Shown here piece after piece: positions 1-7,506 of a stretch of DNA of 9,666 nt. The DNA comes from Algoriphagus sp. (GTDB taxonomy: Bacteria > Bacteroidota > Bacteroidia > Cytophagales > Cyclobacteriaceae). The translations under genes and the position numbers were made by a program. The first letter of the stretch is position 1. Each line of letters starts with the position of its first letter. Where the stretch lies: the NCBI GenBank assembly GCA_023255285.1, contig JALRIY010000078.1, forward strand, positions 1-9,666. The letters are read 5' to 3'. Under the pieces are notes generated by a model. That model saw only the letters and a program-made list of their open reading frames with translations, was not told the DNA's origin and did not search any database.

Positions 1-1903
1 AGGTGTCTCCCGAAGCAGGATTTTCATACTTGATTTTCAAGCCTGAATCCTGTGCATAGTAGTTGATCAGCTTGGCGCCTGAAGCAGCCGTGATGATTAC
101 CTTGTAGGCCGGCTTACCGTCCACATCCTTCAATCCATCAAGCGAAACGGTGTAGTTATTGGCTTTGTAAACTGCCTCTGGGAAAAGATAAGAATTCAAC
201 TGCGCCTCAGCGAGCTGCGCCTCATTCATTTCAATTACATTGCCCTGGATAGACATAGATCCTTTTCCGTCGGCAAGAGAGGTCTTTTGCATGACATTGC
301 CTGCGATGGACAACTTCTGTCCATAACGGCCGTTTCCAGAATCATATACAAATGCAATGGTCAATGGAGTCCCCATGACATTTGCATCCATGCTGATTTT
401 TGTCGTTTTGATAGCTGCTACTTTATCAGCACCACCTATCGCATTCAGGTAGTTTTCAAGCACCTTTTCAGCAGTCATATCTGCTTCAGCTACTAGCTGC
501 TTGGCTGGCTCCCCCATGATATCGTATTCAATCACTTCACCAAACTGAGCTAGCTTTTCTTTAATCTCTGCCCCATTCCCTACCGTCGTGATAATAAACT
601 TATCTGGCTCAATCAAACGCTTAGCAGTAGCATTGATGTCTGCCACGGTATAGGAATTCAACTTCTGTAGATAGGTTGCATAATAATCCTTTGGCAGATT
701 GTATCTGGCAGTATTCAACGCAAAGTTGGCCACCGTGCTAGGCTGCTCTAGGGAGCGTCCAAAGCTACCTGCAAGCTCTGCCTTGGCTTTGTCTAATTCC
801 TCTTGGGTTACCCCATTTTCCACTAGATTTTTTATTTCATAGACAAACTCATACACCGCCGAGTCGGTTACTTCGCTACGTACTGATGCAGAAGCTGAGA
901 TCGTACCCACCAATTTATCCGCATCAATGGAAGAATAGGCCCCATAGGTAAAGCCCTTGTCTTCACGAAGGTTCATAAACAAGCGCGAGGCAGAACCTCC
1001 ACCCAAAATCTGGTTCAACAATCTACTAGAAATGTAATCAGCGTCACCAATTTTCATCTGTACTGGTTGAGTAACATCAATGACAGATTGTACGGAGGAG
1101 CTACGGTCTACAAGAGCTACGGCCTGCTTGGCAGCGCGCACTGGCATTGGGTAAGTAAAAGTGGGAACTGTAGCCTTTTGCCAAGCGCCAAAATACTGAT
1201 TCACGATCTTTTCTGCCTCAGCCTTGTCAATATCTCCTACAATAGCCAAATAGGCAATATTTGGTTTGAAATAGGTTTGGTAGTACGCCTTCACATCCTC
1301 CAAGGTAATGTTCTTGGTAGTTTGCTCTGTTTGAGACTCCCCATACGGGTGATTTTTTCCAAAAAGCACCGCGCGAGAAAGCCGAGAAGATATCGCTTGT
1401 GGATCGTCTTTAGTAGTGGCCAGTCCGGTAAGTGACTGCTTCTTCAGTTTTTCCAATTCTGCTTCTGGGAAAATGGGATTGAATAGAACATCCGCCATCA
1501 ATTCCAATACCTTTCCTTGGTGCTTTTTTAAGGAAGAAGCAGATACAGAAGTGGCAGAAGCCCCTAGGCTAGCCCCAATAAAGTCAATCTCTTGATCCAA
1601 TTGATCTTTGGTTCGGTTTTTTGTACCCCCCATCATCATTTCCCCCACAAAGCCAGAAAGTCCAGCCTTATCTCCTTCCAATATTGGATCACGATCCAAT
1701 ACTAGCGTGAAAGAAACGCGAGGAAGTTTATTATTTTTCACCACAAACACTTTCAGTCCATTGGCAAGCGTGAAGCTCTCTGCCTCCCCGATCTTGATTT
1801 CAGGGGCTGGTCCTGAAGCCGGCAACTTACTTCTATCTACCTGGGCAAAGGTAATTCCCGTGGCCAGTAGCATAAATCCTATTCCTAATACAAATTTTTT
1901 CAT
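1..1903 (-). CDS. Inactive M16 peptidase-like partner with LolA-like C-terminal domain (3' end outside window)
   Basis: The frame is open from ATG at 1901-1903 to the window edge, giving 634 residues without a stop, so the C-terminus is missing. A signal peptide (MKKF start, hydrophobic core, cleavage after Ala20 in TFA|Q) indicates export. Residues about 40-460 form two M16 domains. The segment matching HxxEH in the neighbouring gene reads GFVGE (84-88), so both His ligands and the catalytic Glu are replaced (by Gly, Glu and Gly). The second M16 domain keeps an Arg313/Tyr320 pair with the spacing known for substrate-binding Arg/Tyr in M16 enzymes. Family knowledge says such proteins pair with an HxxEH partner, and that gene lies 27 bases upstream, probably in one operon. 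From about residue 470 a new domain begins (VLENYLNAIGG at 481-491, then beta-rich sequence), which resembles outer-membrane lipoprotein-sorting proteins. The M16 call is firm, the inactive role is well supported, and the C-terminal fold is a resemblance only. Confidence 0.92.
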   Translation of the reverse strand, partial: MKKFVLGIGFMLLATGITFAQVDRSKLPASGPAPEIKIGEAESFTLANGLKVFVVKNNKLPRVSFTLVLDRDPILEGDKAGLSGFVGEMMMGGTKNRTKDQLDQEIDFIGASLGASATSVSASSLKKHQGKVLELMADVLFNPIFPEAELEKLKKQSLTGLATTKDDPQAISSRLSRAVLFGKNHPYGESQTEQTTKNITLEDVKAYYQTYFKPNIAYLAIVGDIDKAEAEKIVNQYFGAWQKATVPTFTYPMPVRAAKQAVALVDRSSSVQSVIDVTQPVQMKIGDADYISSRLLNQILGGGSASRLFMNLREDKGFTYGAYSSIDADKLVGTISASASVRSEVTDSAVYEFVYEIKNLVENGVTQEELDKAKAELAGSFGRSLEQPSTVANFALNTARYNLPKDYYATYLQKLNSYTVADINATAKRLIEPDKFIITTVGNGAEIKEKLAQFGEVIEYDIMGEPAKQLVAEADMTAEKVLENYLNAIGGADKVAAIKTTKISMDANVMGTPLTIAFVYDSGNGRYGQKLSIAGNVMQKTSLADGKGSMSIQGNVIEMNEAQLAEAQLNSYLFPEAVYKANNYTVSLDGLKDVDGKPAYKVIITAASGAKLINYYAQDSGLKIKYENPASGDT

Positions 1904-1930
1904 GTCTTTTCGATACGTTTAGTCAACGAA

Positions 1931-3262
1931 TTATTCAGTTACTGGCTGAGCTGATTTTGGTAAATAATACAACACTACGCGTCCCGTCAAGTCCATGTAG
2001 GTTTTGGCTACCCGCTGAATATCCTCTTTAGTCACCTTGCTATACGCATCCATCACCTGGTTGATGTAGTTGGTATTTCCATAAATCACCTTTGCTTCTG
2101 CCAAGTTCTCAGCTATTCCCGCTACGGTAGAATTCCCGCTCACAATGTTGTTTTCCATGATATTTTTCAACTTCGTAAACTCCTCATCGCTGATGCCCTG
2201 GTCCTGAACCTGCTTGATTAATTTGTCTACTTCTGTCTCTAGGTCTTTTGGATCCACACCCATGTTAGCGATGCCGTACATCAAGAAAACCCCTCCGTCT
2301 TCCAATTCTAGAGGAATTGCAGCGACCACTAAGGCTTTTTGCTGCTTATCTACAAGCTCCTTGGTCATCAGGGAAGATTTGCCACCAGTCAAGTAGGTAG
2401 AAAGCATGGACAAAGCGTAGCTATCTGGGTGATTTCTTGCAGGCAAGTTGTAAGCCTGAATTACAGCAGGAATCTGAATGTTGTCGTAAATGATGTCACG
2501 AACCTCAGCTGTTTTCTTCGGTTCGATGATGTTAGGACGGTACACAGGCTTAGTACCCTTTGGGATTTCAGAGAAGTACTTGCGTACCAATGCTTCAGTA
2601 GTCGCGTAGTCTAGGTCACCGGCGATGGTCAAAGTAGCGTTATTTGGCACATAGAAATCCTTGTAGAACTGCTGGAATTCTTCAATAGTAGCCGCATTCA
2701 AGTGGTCCATGGAACCGATTGGAGCCCACTGATACGGATGCGTGGTGTACGCTCTCTTAAGTGTTTCTGGTAGGATGGTGCCATAAGGCTGGTTTTCGTA
2801 ACGCTGTCTTCGCTCTTCCTTCACTACCTCTCGCTGAGTCTCCACACCTGTCAAATCTACCTTGGAGTGCAGCATGCGCTCACTTTCCATGTACAAGGCC
2901 AAATCCAACTCATTAGATGGGAGCAACTCGTAGTAGTAGGTGATGTCGTTTGACGTGTAGGCATTGAGCGTCCCACCTCGACTTTGGATAATGTTCATGT
3001 ATTGACCACGGTCAATATTTTCAGAACCTTCAAACATGAGGTGCTCAAAAAAGTGTGCAAATCCAGTACGCTCAGGATTCTCATTTTTAGAACCTACGTG
3101 ATACAACACAGAAGTGACCACGATCGGCGTGGTATTGTCCTGGTGCATGATCACATGTAATCCGTTATCCAAGGTAAATTCCTTGAATTCGATTTTTGTC
3201 TGAGCAGCCAAAGGAAGGATTATACATCCCAAGAGAAGACTCAAAAGAATTAATTTTTTCAT
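1931..3262 (-). CDS. M16 family zinc metallopeptidase, catalytic partner
   Basis: A 443-residue exported peptidase of the M16B (processing-peptidase/insulinase-like) family. The signal peptide is MKKL followed by a long hydrophobic stretch, with likely cleavage at LAA|Q (20/21). Cys13 in LLGC could be read as a lipobox, but the hydrophobic stretch continues past it, so a signal peptidase I site is preferred. The inverted zinc motif H70-F-F-E73-H74 is intact, and the VVKEE stretch (146-150) supplies the third ligand, probably Glu150, 76 residues after His74. Length is normal for a single M16B subunit with two M16 domains. The positions that carry Arg and Tyr in the downstream partner are Val304 and Leu311 here, so this subunit probably needs the partner for substrate binding. 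ATG start, no clear Shine-Dalgarno. It is the first gene of a likely two-gene operon, with the inactive partner starting 27 bases after its stop. The substrate is unknown; periplasmic peptide turnover is inferred. Confidence 0.95.
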   Translation of the reverse strand: MKKLILLSLLLGCIILPLAAQTKIEFKEFTLDNGLHVIMHQDNTTPIVVTSVLYHVGSKNENPERTGFAHFFEHLMFEGSENIDRGQYMNIIQSRGGTLNAYTSNDITYYYELLPSNELDLALYMESERMLHSKVDLTGVETQREVVKEERRQRYENQPYGTILPETLKRAYTTHPYQWAPIGSMDHLNAATIEEFQQFYKDFYVPNNATLTIAGDLDYATTEALVRKYFSEIPKGTKPVYRPNIIEPKKTAEVRDIIYDNIQIPAVIQAYNLPARNHPDSYALSMLSTYLTGGKSSLMTKELVDKQQKALVVAAIPLELEDGGVFLMYGIANMGVDPKDLETEVDKLIKQVQDQGISDEEFTKLKNIMENNIVSGNSTVAGIAENLAEAKVIYGNTNYINQVMDAYSKVTKEDIQRVAKTYMDLTGRVVLYYLPKSAQPVTE

Positions 3263-3533
3263 GGTACTAAAGGTTGGTTATAAAAAGGTAATGGATTAAG
3301 TACGGGATGAACTGTAAATTAGTTTAGGCAAACTAGGCCCTTTTTTCAGAAAGTGCTACTATACTTCATTTTAGGAAAATAGGATTCCATTTTTTTTCTC
3401 TTTCAACGACGATGGTGCCAATTGAAAACAAGAAATTCGACTCTAAATCGGACGGATTTGGCCGGAAAATCTTGTAAAACAAACAATCTGGTGTGCGTAC
3501 TCGAACAACTCAAAAGGGATTGTGCCTCTCTCT
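3263..3533. other. Intergenic gap upstream of the M16 operon, no gene seen
   Basis: These 271 bases separate the kinase stop from the M16 start, both on the minus strand. The gap should contain the M16 operon promoter, but I found no full TTG / TAnnTTTG pair on the minus strand; a one-base-short TAGTTTG lies at about 3330-3336 without a suitable TTG upstream. No clear terminator follows the kinase: the best hairpin is a 5-base AAATC/GATTT stem near 3445-3460, too weak and without a T-run. Confidence 0.4.
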
Positions 3534-4529
3534 TTAGGGTTTTAACTTAGTCAAAATTTCCTTTGCCTCATGCCACTTCAGTCTTGGACCAAACTGGCTT
3601 ACAATGCGCGAGCTTGCCATAGAGGCTAGCTTTCCACTTTCCGCATAAGAATGGCCATTAGTAATTCCATAGAGGAAGGCACCCGCAAACATATCGCCTG
3701 CACCGTTGCTGTCGATGGCCTGGGTTGGATACGGCTCGATGTCGATAAAGGTATCTCCATCGAATATCATGGCTCCGTTTTTACCCATTGTGATGACAAA
3801 ATGCTTGGCAGCTTTCTTCATTTCTTCACGCGCTTCAGCAAGCGTGCTTTTGCCCGTATACAACATCGCCTCCTCTTCGTTTGCAAAAAGAAGATCTACG
3901 CTGTGTCCAATCACATCGTCAAAGTTGGCCTTGAAATATTTGACCATGGCTGGGTCTGAAAAAGTCAATGCCACCTTGGTACCTGCTGCTTCGGCCACTT
4001 TCTTGGCATGAAGCATGGCTTCCTTGCCATTTGGAGAGGTCACCAAGTATCCTTCAATAAACAAATAGGAAGAGTCTTTGATGGCTGCATCATACACATC
4101 CTGGCTAGAAAAATTTTGCGTGATCCCTAAAAAGGTATTCATGGTCCGCTCCGAATCTTCGGTCACCATCACCAAGCATTTCCCCGTCACCCCATTTTGG
4201 AGTTGCGCAGCAGTCAAGGCAATATCCACTCCAGAATCAATCAAATCTTGGAGGTAAAAATGCCCCAATTCGTCATTGGCTACGCGGAAGCAGTAGAAGG
4301 ATTTGCCTCCAAACTGACTTACAGCCACCACCGAGTTGGCCGCTGATCCACCTGCTTGCTTTTTGGCTTCGGCATGGTGAATTACCTGCATGAGGTGGTT
4401 CTGACGTTCCTCATCCACTAGGGTCATAAGACCTTTTTCTACCCCAGTGTCTGTAAAAAACTGGTCAGTTACTTTAAACTCAATATCCACTAGGGCATTT
4501 CCGATGCCGGTTACGTTGTACTTTTTCAT
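3534..4529 (-). CDS. PfkB-family kinase, adenosine kinase-like
   Basis: A 331-residue cytoplasmic kinase of the ribokinase/PfkB superfamily, complete at both ends. The N-terminal GIGNALVDIEF (8-18) is the first strand region typical of adenosine kinase-like members. GGSAANS (60-66) is the substrate-side PfkB signature. NEEEA (217-221) matches the conserved N..E magnesium region. DSNGAGD (273-279) is the second PfkB signature, with Asp279 as the expected catalytic base and GAGD forming the anion hole. Family members transfer phosphate from ATP to a sugar or nucleoside hydroxyl. Close bacterial relatives are commonly annotated adenosine kinase, which would make AMP from adenosine in purine salvage, but ribose- or other sugar-specific members share these motifs and substrate cannot be read from sequence alone. 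It lies 97 bases downstream of the GNAT-like gene on the same strand, so co-transcription is possible. ATG start, no clear Shine-Dalgarno. Confidence 0.92.
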   Translation of the reverse strand: MKKYNVTGIGNALVDIEFKVTDQFFTDTGVEKGLMTLVDEERQNHLMQVIHHAEAKKQAGGSAANSVVAVSQFGGKSFYCFRVANDELGHFYLQDLIDSGVDIALTAAQLQNGVTGKCLVMVTEDSERTMNTFLGITQNFSSQDVYDAAIKDSSYLFIEGYLVTSPNGKEAMLHAKKVAEAAGTKVALTFSDPAMVKYFKANFDDVIGHSVDLLFANEEEAMLYTGKSTLAEAREEMKKAAKHFVITMGKNGAMIFDGDTFIDIEPYPTQAIDSNGAGDMFAGAFLYGITNGHSYAESGKLASMASSRIVSQFGPRLKWHEAKEILTKLKP

Positions 4530-4626
4530 TCGTTAATGTTTTGGAGGTATGTCTATTTAATCTGCCTTTGGTACCGGAACTAGATCCAGTCGTTCTTTTG
4601 TTATATATAGGACCTTGACGCTTTGG

Positions 4627-5790
4627 CTAGTCAAAAATAGGGTGCCTTTCGAAAGGTTTTTCGCGATCAAAAAGGTAGCGATAAGTATGGTGAGTTTTGT
4701 AAATCTCTGCCAATAATTGCTCACAAACGCGCATCATCTTTGGATTAAAGTCGCCAATCCAATTCATTTCAATGGTCTTGTAGGGGAACGAGGCCTTGCC
4801 ACTCATCTGGTCATAACTCAGTACAATCGCACTTTCTACGCCCTTCCCTTGGTGTTCAGGAACGACTCCAAAAACTAGTCCAAGCATTTTATTGGGTGGA
4901 AAAAAGGTCTTGTACCAGAGAAATTTAAGTTTTCCTATCAGGTCCATTTTCCCGTTGACGTGCTTAAAGATCTGGTTGATCTCAGGAATCTGGATGAAGA
5001 ATCCCACAGGCTCTCCTTTGAAAAAGGCAAAGTAAATCAACCGCGCATCTAGTATGGGTTTCATTTTGGCAAACATGAGTTGGGCTTCTTTTAAGGCCAG
5101 TGATTTACCCATGTGCCTAGCCCAGGCCTTATTGTACACCGTCATAAAATATTCAGGCGCCTTCTCTTGGAGTTCTTTGCCCTTGATATAGCGAAAGCTA
5201 TAGTCTTTATTTGCCAAAATTACTTGGGCACGCTGGACCATCTTTTGATCAAATCCTACATTTTGCACATTACGTGCATAGGTGTATTGCTTGAAGTAAA
5301 GCTGAAATCCATAGTTCTCAAAAAAGGATTGGTAGTAGCCAAAATTCCAAGGCATATTGTAATTAGGCTCTGAAAATCCATCCACTAAAAGCCCCCACCA
5401 CTTGTCGCGCTCCCCAAAGTTGATCGGTCCATCCATAGCCTCCATCCCTTCGCTTTGGAGCCAGGCTTTGGCTTGATCAAACAGCATAAAAGCAGCGTCT
5501 TGGTTTTCTATGCATTCGAAAAAACCAAGACCACCTGTGGGCTGCTTTTCCTTCATTTTGGGATTGACAAATGCAGCAATCCGTCCAATGGTTTTACCAG
5601 ATTCATCCTGGAGTAACCAGCGCTTGGCCTTGGCACCATTTCTAAAAAGCTTGTTGGTCTCCGAATGGAAAAGCCCCTCAATGTCCTGATCTATGGGACG
5701 AATCCAATTTTTTTCGTTACGGTACAACCACGGAGCCATCTCGATAAATTCAATTTGATGTGCGGTGGTGGTTACTTCGATCAGGGTCAT
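4627..5790 (-). CDS. GNAT-like N-acetyltransferase-type protein, unknown substrate
   Basis: A 387-residue soluble protein without signal peptide or membrane segment. The N-terminal part (about 1-175) contains GGLGFFECIEN (86-96), MDGPINFGERDKWW (119-132) and an aromatic-rich NMPWNFGYYQSFFENYGF stretch (145-162). These resemble the conserved blocks of a family of large GNAT-like proteins (of the E. coli YghO type) that is widespread but uncharacterised. The C-terminal part (about 195-375) looks like the acetyl-CoA-binding GNAT fold: the loop EHQGKGVES (312-320) fits the Q/RxxGxG/A pyrophosphate-binding motif and follows a beta strand (MLGLVFGVVP). The acceptor substrate is unknown. Both flanking genes run in the same direction; the kinase follows after 97 bases. 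An eight-base TAATTTCG resembling a Bacteroidota -7 element lies only 18 bases upstream on the coding strand (5808-5815), but no TTG sits at a suitable distance. Coding is certain; the acetyltransferase assignment is moderately sure. Confidence 0.75.
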   Translation of the reverse strand: MTLIEVTTTAHQIEFIEMAPWLYRNEKNWIRPIDQDIEGLFHSETNKLFRNGAKAKRWLLQDESGKTIGRIAAFVNPKMKEKQPTGGLGFFECIENQDAAFMLFDQAKAWLQSEGMEAMDGPINFGERDKWWGLLVDGFSEPNYNMPWNFGYYQSFFENYGFQLYFKQYTYARNVQNVGFDQKMVQRAQVILANKDYSFRYIKGKELQEKAPEYFMTVYNKAWARHMGKSLALKEAQLMFAKMKPILDARLIYFAFFKGEPVGFFIQIPEINQIFKHVNGKMDLIGKLKFLWYKTFFPPNKMLGLVFGVVPEHQGKGVESAIVLSYDQMSGKASFPYKTIEMNWIGDFNPKMMRVCEQLLAEIYKTHHTYRYLFDREKPFERHPIFD

Positions 5791-6005
5791 TTAAGTTGAT
5801 TTTGATGCGAAATTAGTTAAATGGGGAAAATAAATTGGAAAAAGGATGGAAATACAGTAGAAATAAGGCACAAATAAACCGTGCCTGCCTGCAGCAGGGC
5901 TATGACCGTAGGCAGGTAGGCTAGCTCGGTGAAATACAGCAAATTGGTTTTTCAACCTATTCCACAGAGGGAAGCGAAGCCTATTTCCATCGTATTTCTA
6001 GTAGA
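5791..6005. other. Intergenic gap with palindrome, no gene seen
   Basis: These 215 bases lie between the MORN-repeat gene stop and the GNAT-like gene start, both on the minus strand. They hold a GC-rich imperfect palindrome (separate entry), unlike the A/T-rich flanks. A 10-base inverted repeat GATGGAAATA (5845-5854) / TATTTCCATC (5982-5991) brackets the palindrome. No open frame of interest is visible. Confidence 0.5.
5882..5918. repeat. Intergenic imperfect palindrome (possible dispersed repeat unit)
   Basis: TGCCTGCCTGCAG (5882-5894) and CCGTAGGCAGGTA (5906-5918) can form a 13-position stem around an 11-base loop. Ten positions are Watson-Crick, two are G.T (wobble in plus-strand RNA) and one is a mismatch. 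Its local GC content is far higher than that of its A/T-rich surroundings. Short GC-rich palindromes between genes are common dispersed repeats in Bacteroidota, but only one copy is in this window, so repeat status is inferred. It lies about 90 bases past the MORN gene stop and could also end or stabilise that transcript; only a weak T-rich stretch follows it on the minus strand. Confidence 0.5.
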
Positions 6006-7382
6006 TTAATTCCACCTCTGAAACATTCCTGGTCCAGAAATACCCAATGTACCATCAGGGGTTGTAACTAAAACTTGTGAGTTCACCATTCCTCCACCAG
6101 TCGTCTGTAGAGGAAGGTAAGACCTAGATTTAGGGGAATCAGATGCAGTAGGAGAACCTACTGTTCGTTCAGATTCCTCGGAGGAAGTAGAAAAAACTTC
6201 TTCACTCACCAACTGACCAGTAAAATCATAGTATTTCCAAGTTCCTCGCTTTTGACCATTTACATAAGTCCCGGCCCTCGCTACTAAATTGGTTTCTGGA
6301 AAGTAGGCATACCAGGTACCCGAACGCAAACCATTGGTATACTTTCCCTTTTCTAGTCGGTTTCCTTCAGCATCGTAAAAGACTCTTCTTCCATCACCTT
6401 CTGCCAAACTTCCCCCATCTAGCTTATCCCCAGTGCGCGACGTAAACTCACTGATGGCTAACAATACTCCTTCTCCAAAGGTCTCTTCTTGGTGCACAAA
6501 ATCATTGGCTCCTAAAACCTGCCATTTTCCATCCTTTAAGCCATTTTTATAGTTACCCCTCTGATAAAAATTGGACACATTGGGATAAATCTCCTTCCAC
6601 TCACCCGTACGCTCTCCTTGGAGGTACTCCCCCCTTGCCAGCAATCGGCCTTGTTCATCGAAGCTTTCCCATAACCCCTCCAATATTCCCTTTGAAAAAT
6701 TTGCCACAATGGCCAATTTTCCATCCATGTGAAATTGGTTGAACTCTCCTTGCTCCTGACCGTCTACAAAATTCACACCTTGCTTCAAGCTTCCGTCGGG
6801 AAAAAAGGACTCGTACAATCCATTAATATCGCCTTTCTCAAATGGAATACGCTCAGAAACTTGGCCAGAGGCATAATAAGCAATGGAAATCCCCTCCAGT
6901 TGGTTGTTTTGGTAACTATATTCAGATTTTAGGCTACCATCTGATCGGTAAACAAACCAGTCTCCTGATTTTTCACCTTCAAAATAAGCCCCTGAAAGAA
7001 GGACCTCGCCTTGCCTACTAAATTCAAAAAATTCTCCATGAAGTAGCCCATTTTGATAATTTACCAATTTCTTGGTCATCCCCTCAGGGTAAAACTCTTG
7101 AAAAACCCCATCTACCTGATTGCTTTTGAAGGTCAGTTCGTAAAGTGGAAATTCTAAATTGAAGTTTTCCTTGACGTCCATTTCTCCTACTTCAGCTACC
7201 GCCGAAGTAGGATTAGGTACTTGTTCTTTTCGGCCATAAATAACCCAAACCCCCTCTTTACTAGTTCCAACCATTTTCCCCATTCCTACTAAATTTGAAT
7301 TCCCGAAGTAAAAAAAGCCTTGTGCTTGGGCTACATGGCTACTTAAAAAAAGAAGAAGGACTAACTGGTGAAGAAATTTCAT
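6006..7382 (-). CDS. Secreted MORN-2/YwqK-type repeat protein
   Basis: A 458-residue protein with a signal peptide (MKFL start, LVLLLFL core, AQA|Q cleavage at 20/21), so exported to the periplasm or cell surface. Residues 92-283 hold eight tandem units of exactly 24 residues, each beginning with Gly at 92, 116, 140, 164, 188, 212, 236 and 260. The pattern is GxWxxYxxDGxLxxxxxYxxGxxx, the MORN-2 variant repeat. A ninth, degenerate unit starts at Gly285, an irregular stretch covers about 295-330, and two to three further units follow (331-395). The tail (400-458) is Ser/Thr/Gly-rich, with no Por or type IX sorting domain seen. Automated annotation often calls such proteins 'YwqK family antitoxin', but there is no toxin partner here and nothing supports that function. 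MORN-2 repeats form elongated beta-hairpin ribbons; the binding partner is unknown. No promoter was recognised in the 124 bases upstream, which also contain the rimO terminator, so it is probably transcribed on its own. Confidence 0.9.
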   Translation of the reverse strand: MKFLHQLVLLLFLSSHVAQAQGFFYFGNSNLVGMGKMVGTSKEGVWVIYGRKEQVPNPTSAVAEVGEMDVKENFNLEFPLYELTFKSNQVDGVFQEFYPEGMTKKLVNYQNGLLHGEFFEFSRQGEVLLSGAYFEGEKSGDWFVYRSDGSLKSEYSYQNNQLEGISIAYYASGQVSERIPFEKGDINGLYESFFPDGSLKQGVNFVDGQEQGEFNQFHMDGKLAIVANFSKGILEGLWESFDEQGRLLARGEYLQGERTGEWKEIYPNVSNFYQRGNYKNGLKDGKWQVLGANDFVHQEETFGEGVLLAISEFTSRTGDKLDGGSLAEGDGRRVFYDAEGNRLEKGKYTNGLRSGTWYAYFPETNLVARAGTYVNGQKRGTWKYYDFTGQLVSEEVFSTSSEESERTVGSPTASDSPKSRSYLPLQTTGGGMVNSQVLVTTPDGTLGISGPGMFQRWN

Positions 7383-7472
7383 ACTGATTAATTGAATTGA
7401 ACAAGATTGCTTCAGTCCTTTAAGAACGAATGAACTGCCTTGAAGTTTTCAATTTTATTTTATGTTTTGCAT

Positions 7473-7501
7473 AAAAAAAGGAGCCGCAGCTCCTTTTTTT
7501 T
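7473..7501 (-). terminator. Intrinsic terminator after rimO
   Basis: GGAGC (7480-7484) and GCTCC (7489-7493) pair around a 4-base loop CGCA, and the stem extends through flanking A7/T7 runs to a 12-base perfect stem. Read on the minus strand, the hairpin starts a few bases after the rimO stop codon and is followed by a run of seven T. The symmetric A/T runs could allow termination in both directions, but no plus-strand gene approaches from the left. Confidence 0.88.
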
Positions 7502-7506
7502 ACTTT

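Noticed and set aside
1067..1435. Plus-strand open frame of 122 codons opposite the inactive M16 gene
   Set aside because: It is the antisense shadow of a clearly coding minus-strand frame, with no recognisable protein features; the same holds for the other short frames opposite the large genes.
1931..3262. Lipoprotein assignment for the active M16 subunit from LLGC at residues 10-13
   Set aside because: The hydrophobic segment continues to residue 20 and ends in a good LAA|Q signal peptidase I site; a lipobox at 13 would leave too short a signal peptide.
3330..3336. TAGTTTG on the minus strand as a -7 element for the M16 operon
   Set aside because: It is one base short of TAnnTTTG and lacks a matching -33 TTG.
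5808..5815. TAATTTCG on the minus strand as a -7 promoter element for the GNAT-like gene
   Set aside because: No TTG lies 17-23 bases upstream, and the leader would be only about ten bases long.
5845..5991. 10-base inverted repeat GATGGAAATA / TATTTCCATC bracketing the intergenic palindrome, as possible ends of a small mobile element
   Set aside because: The arms do not extend beyond 10 bases, no target-site duplication is visible, and the A/T-rich composition makes such a match plausible by chance.
6006..7382. Toxin-antitoxin antitoxin role for the MORN-repeat protein, suggested by the usual YwqK-family label
   Set aside because: It has a signal peptide, no small toxin gene is adjacent, and the label derives from automated naming rather than evidence.
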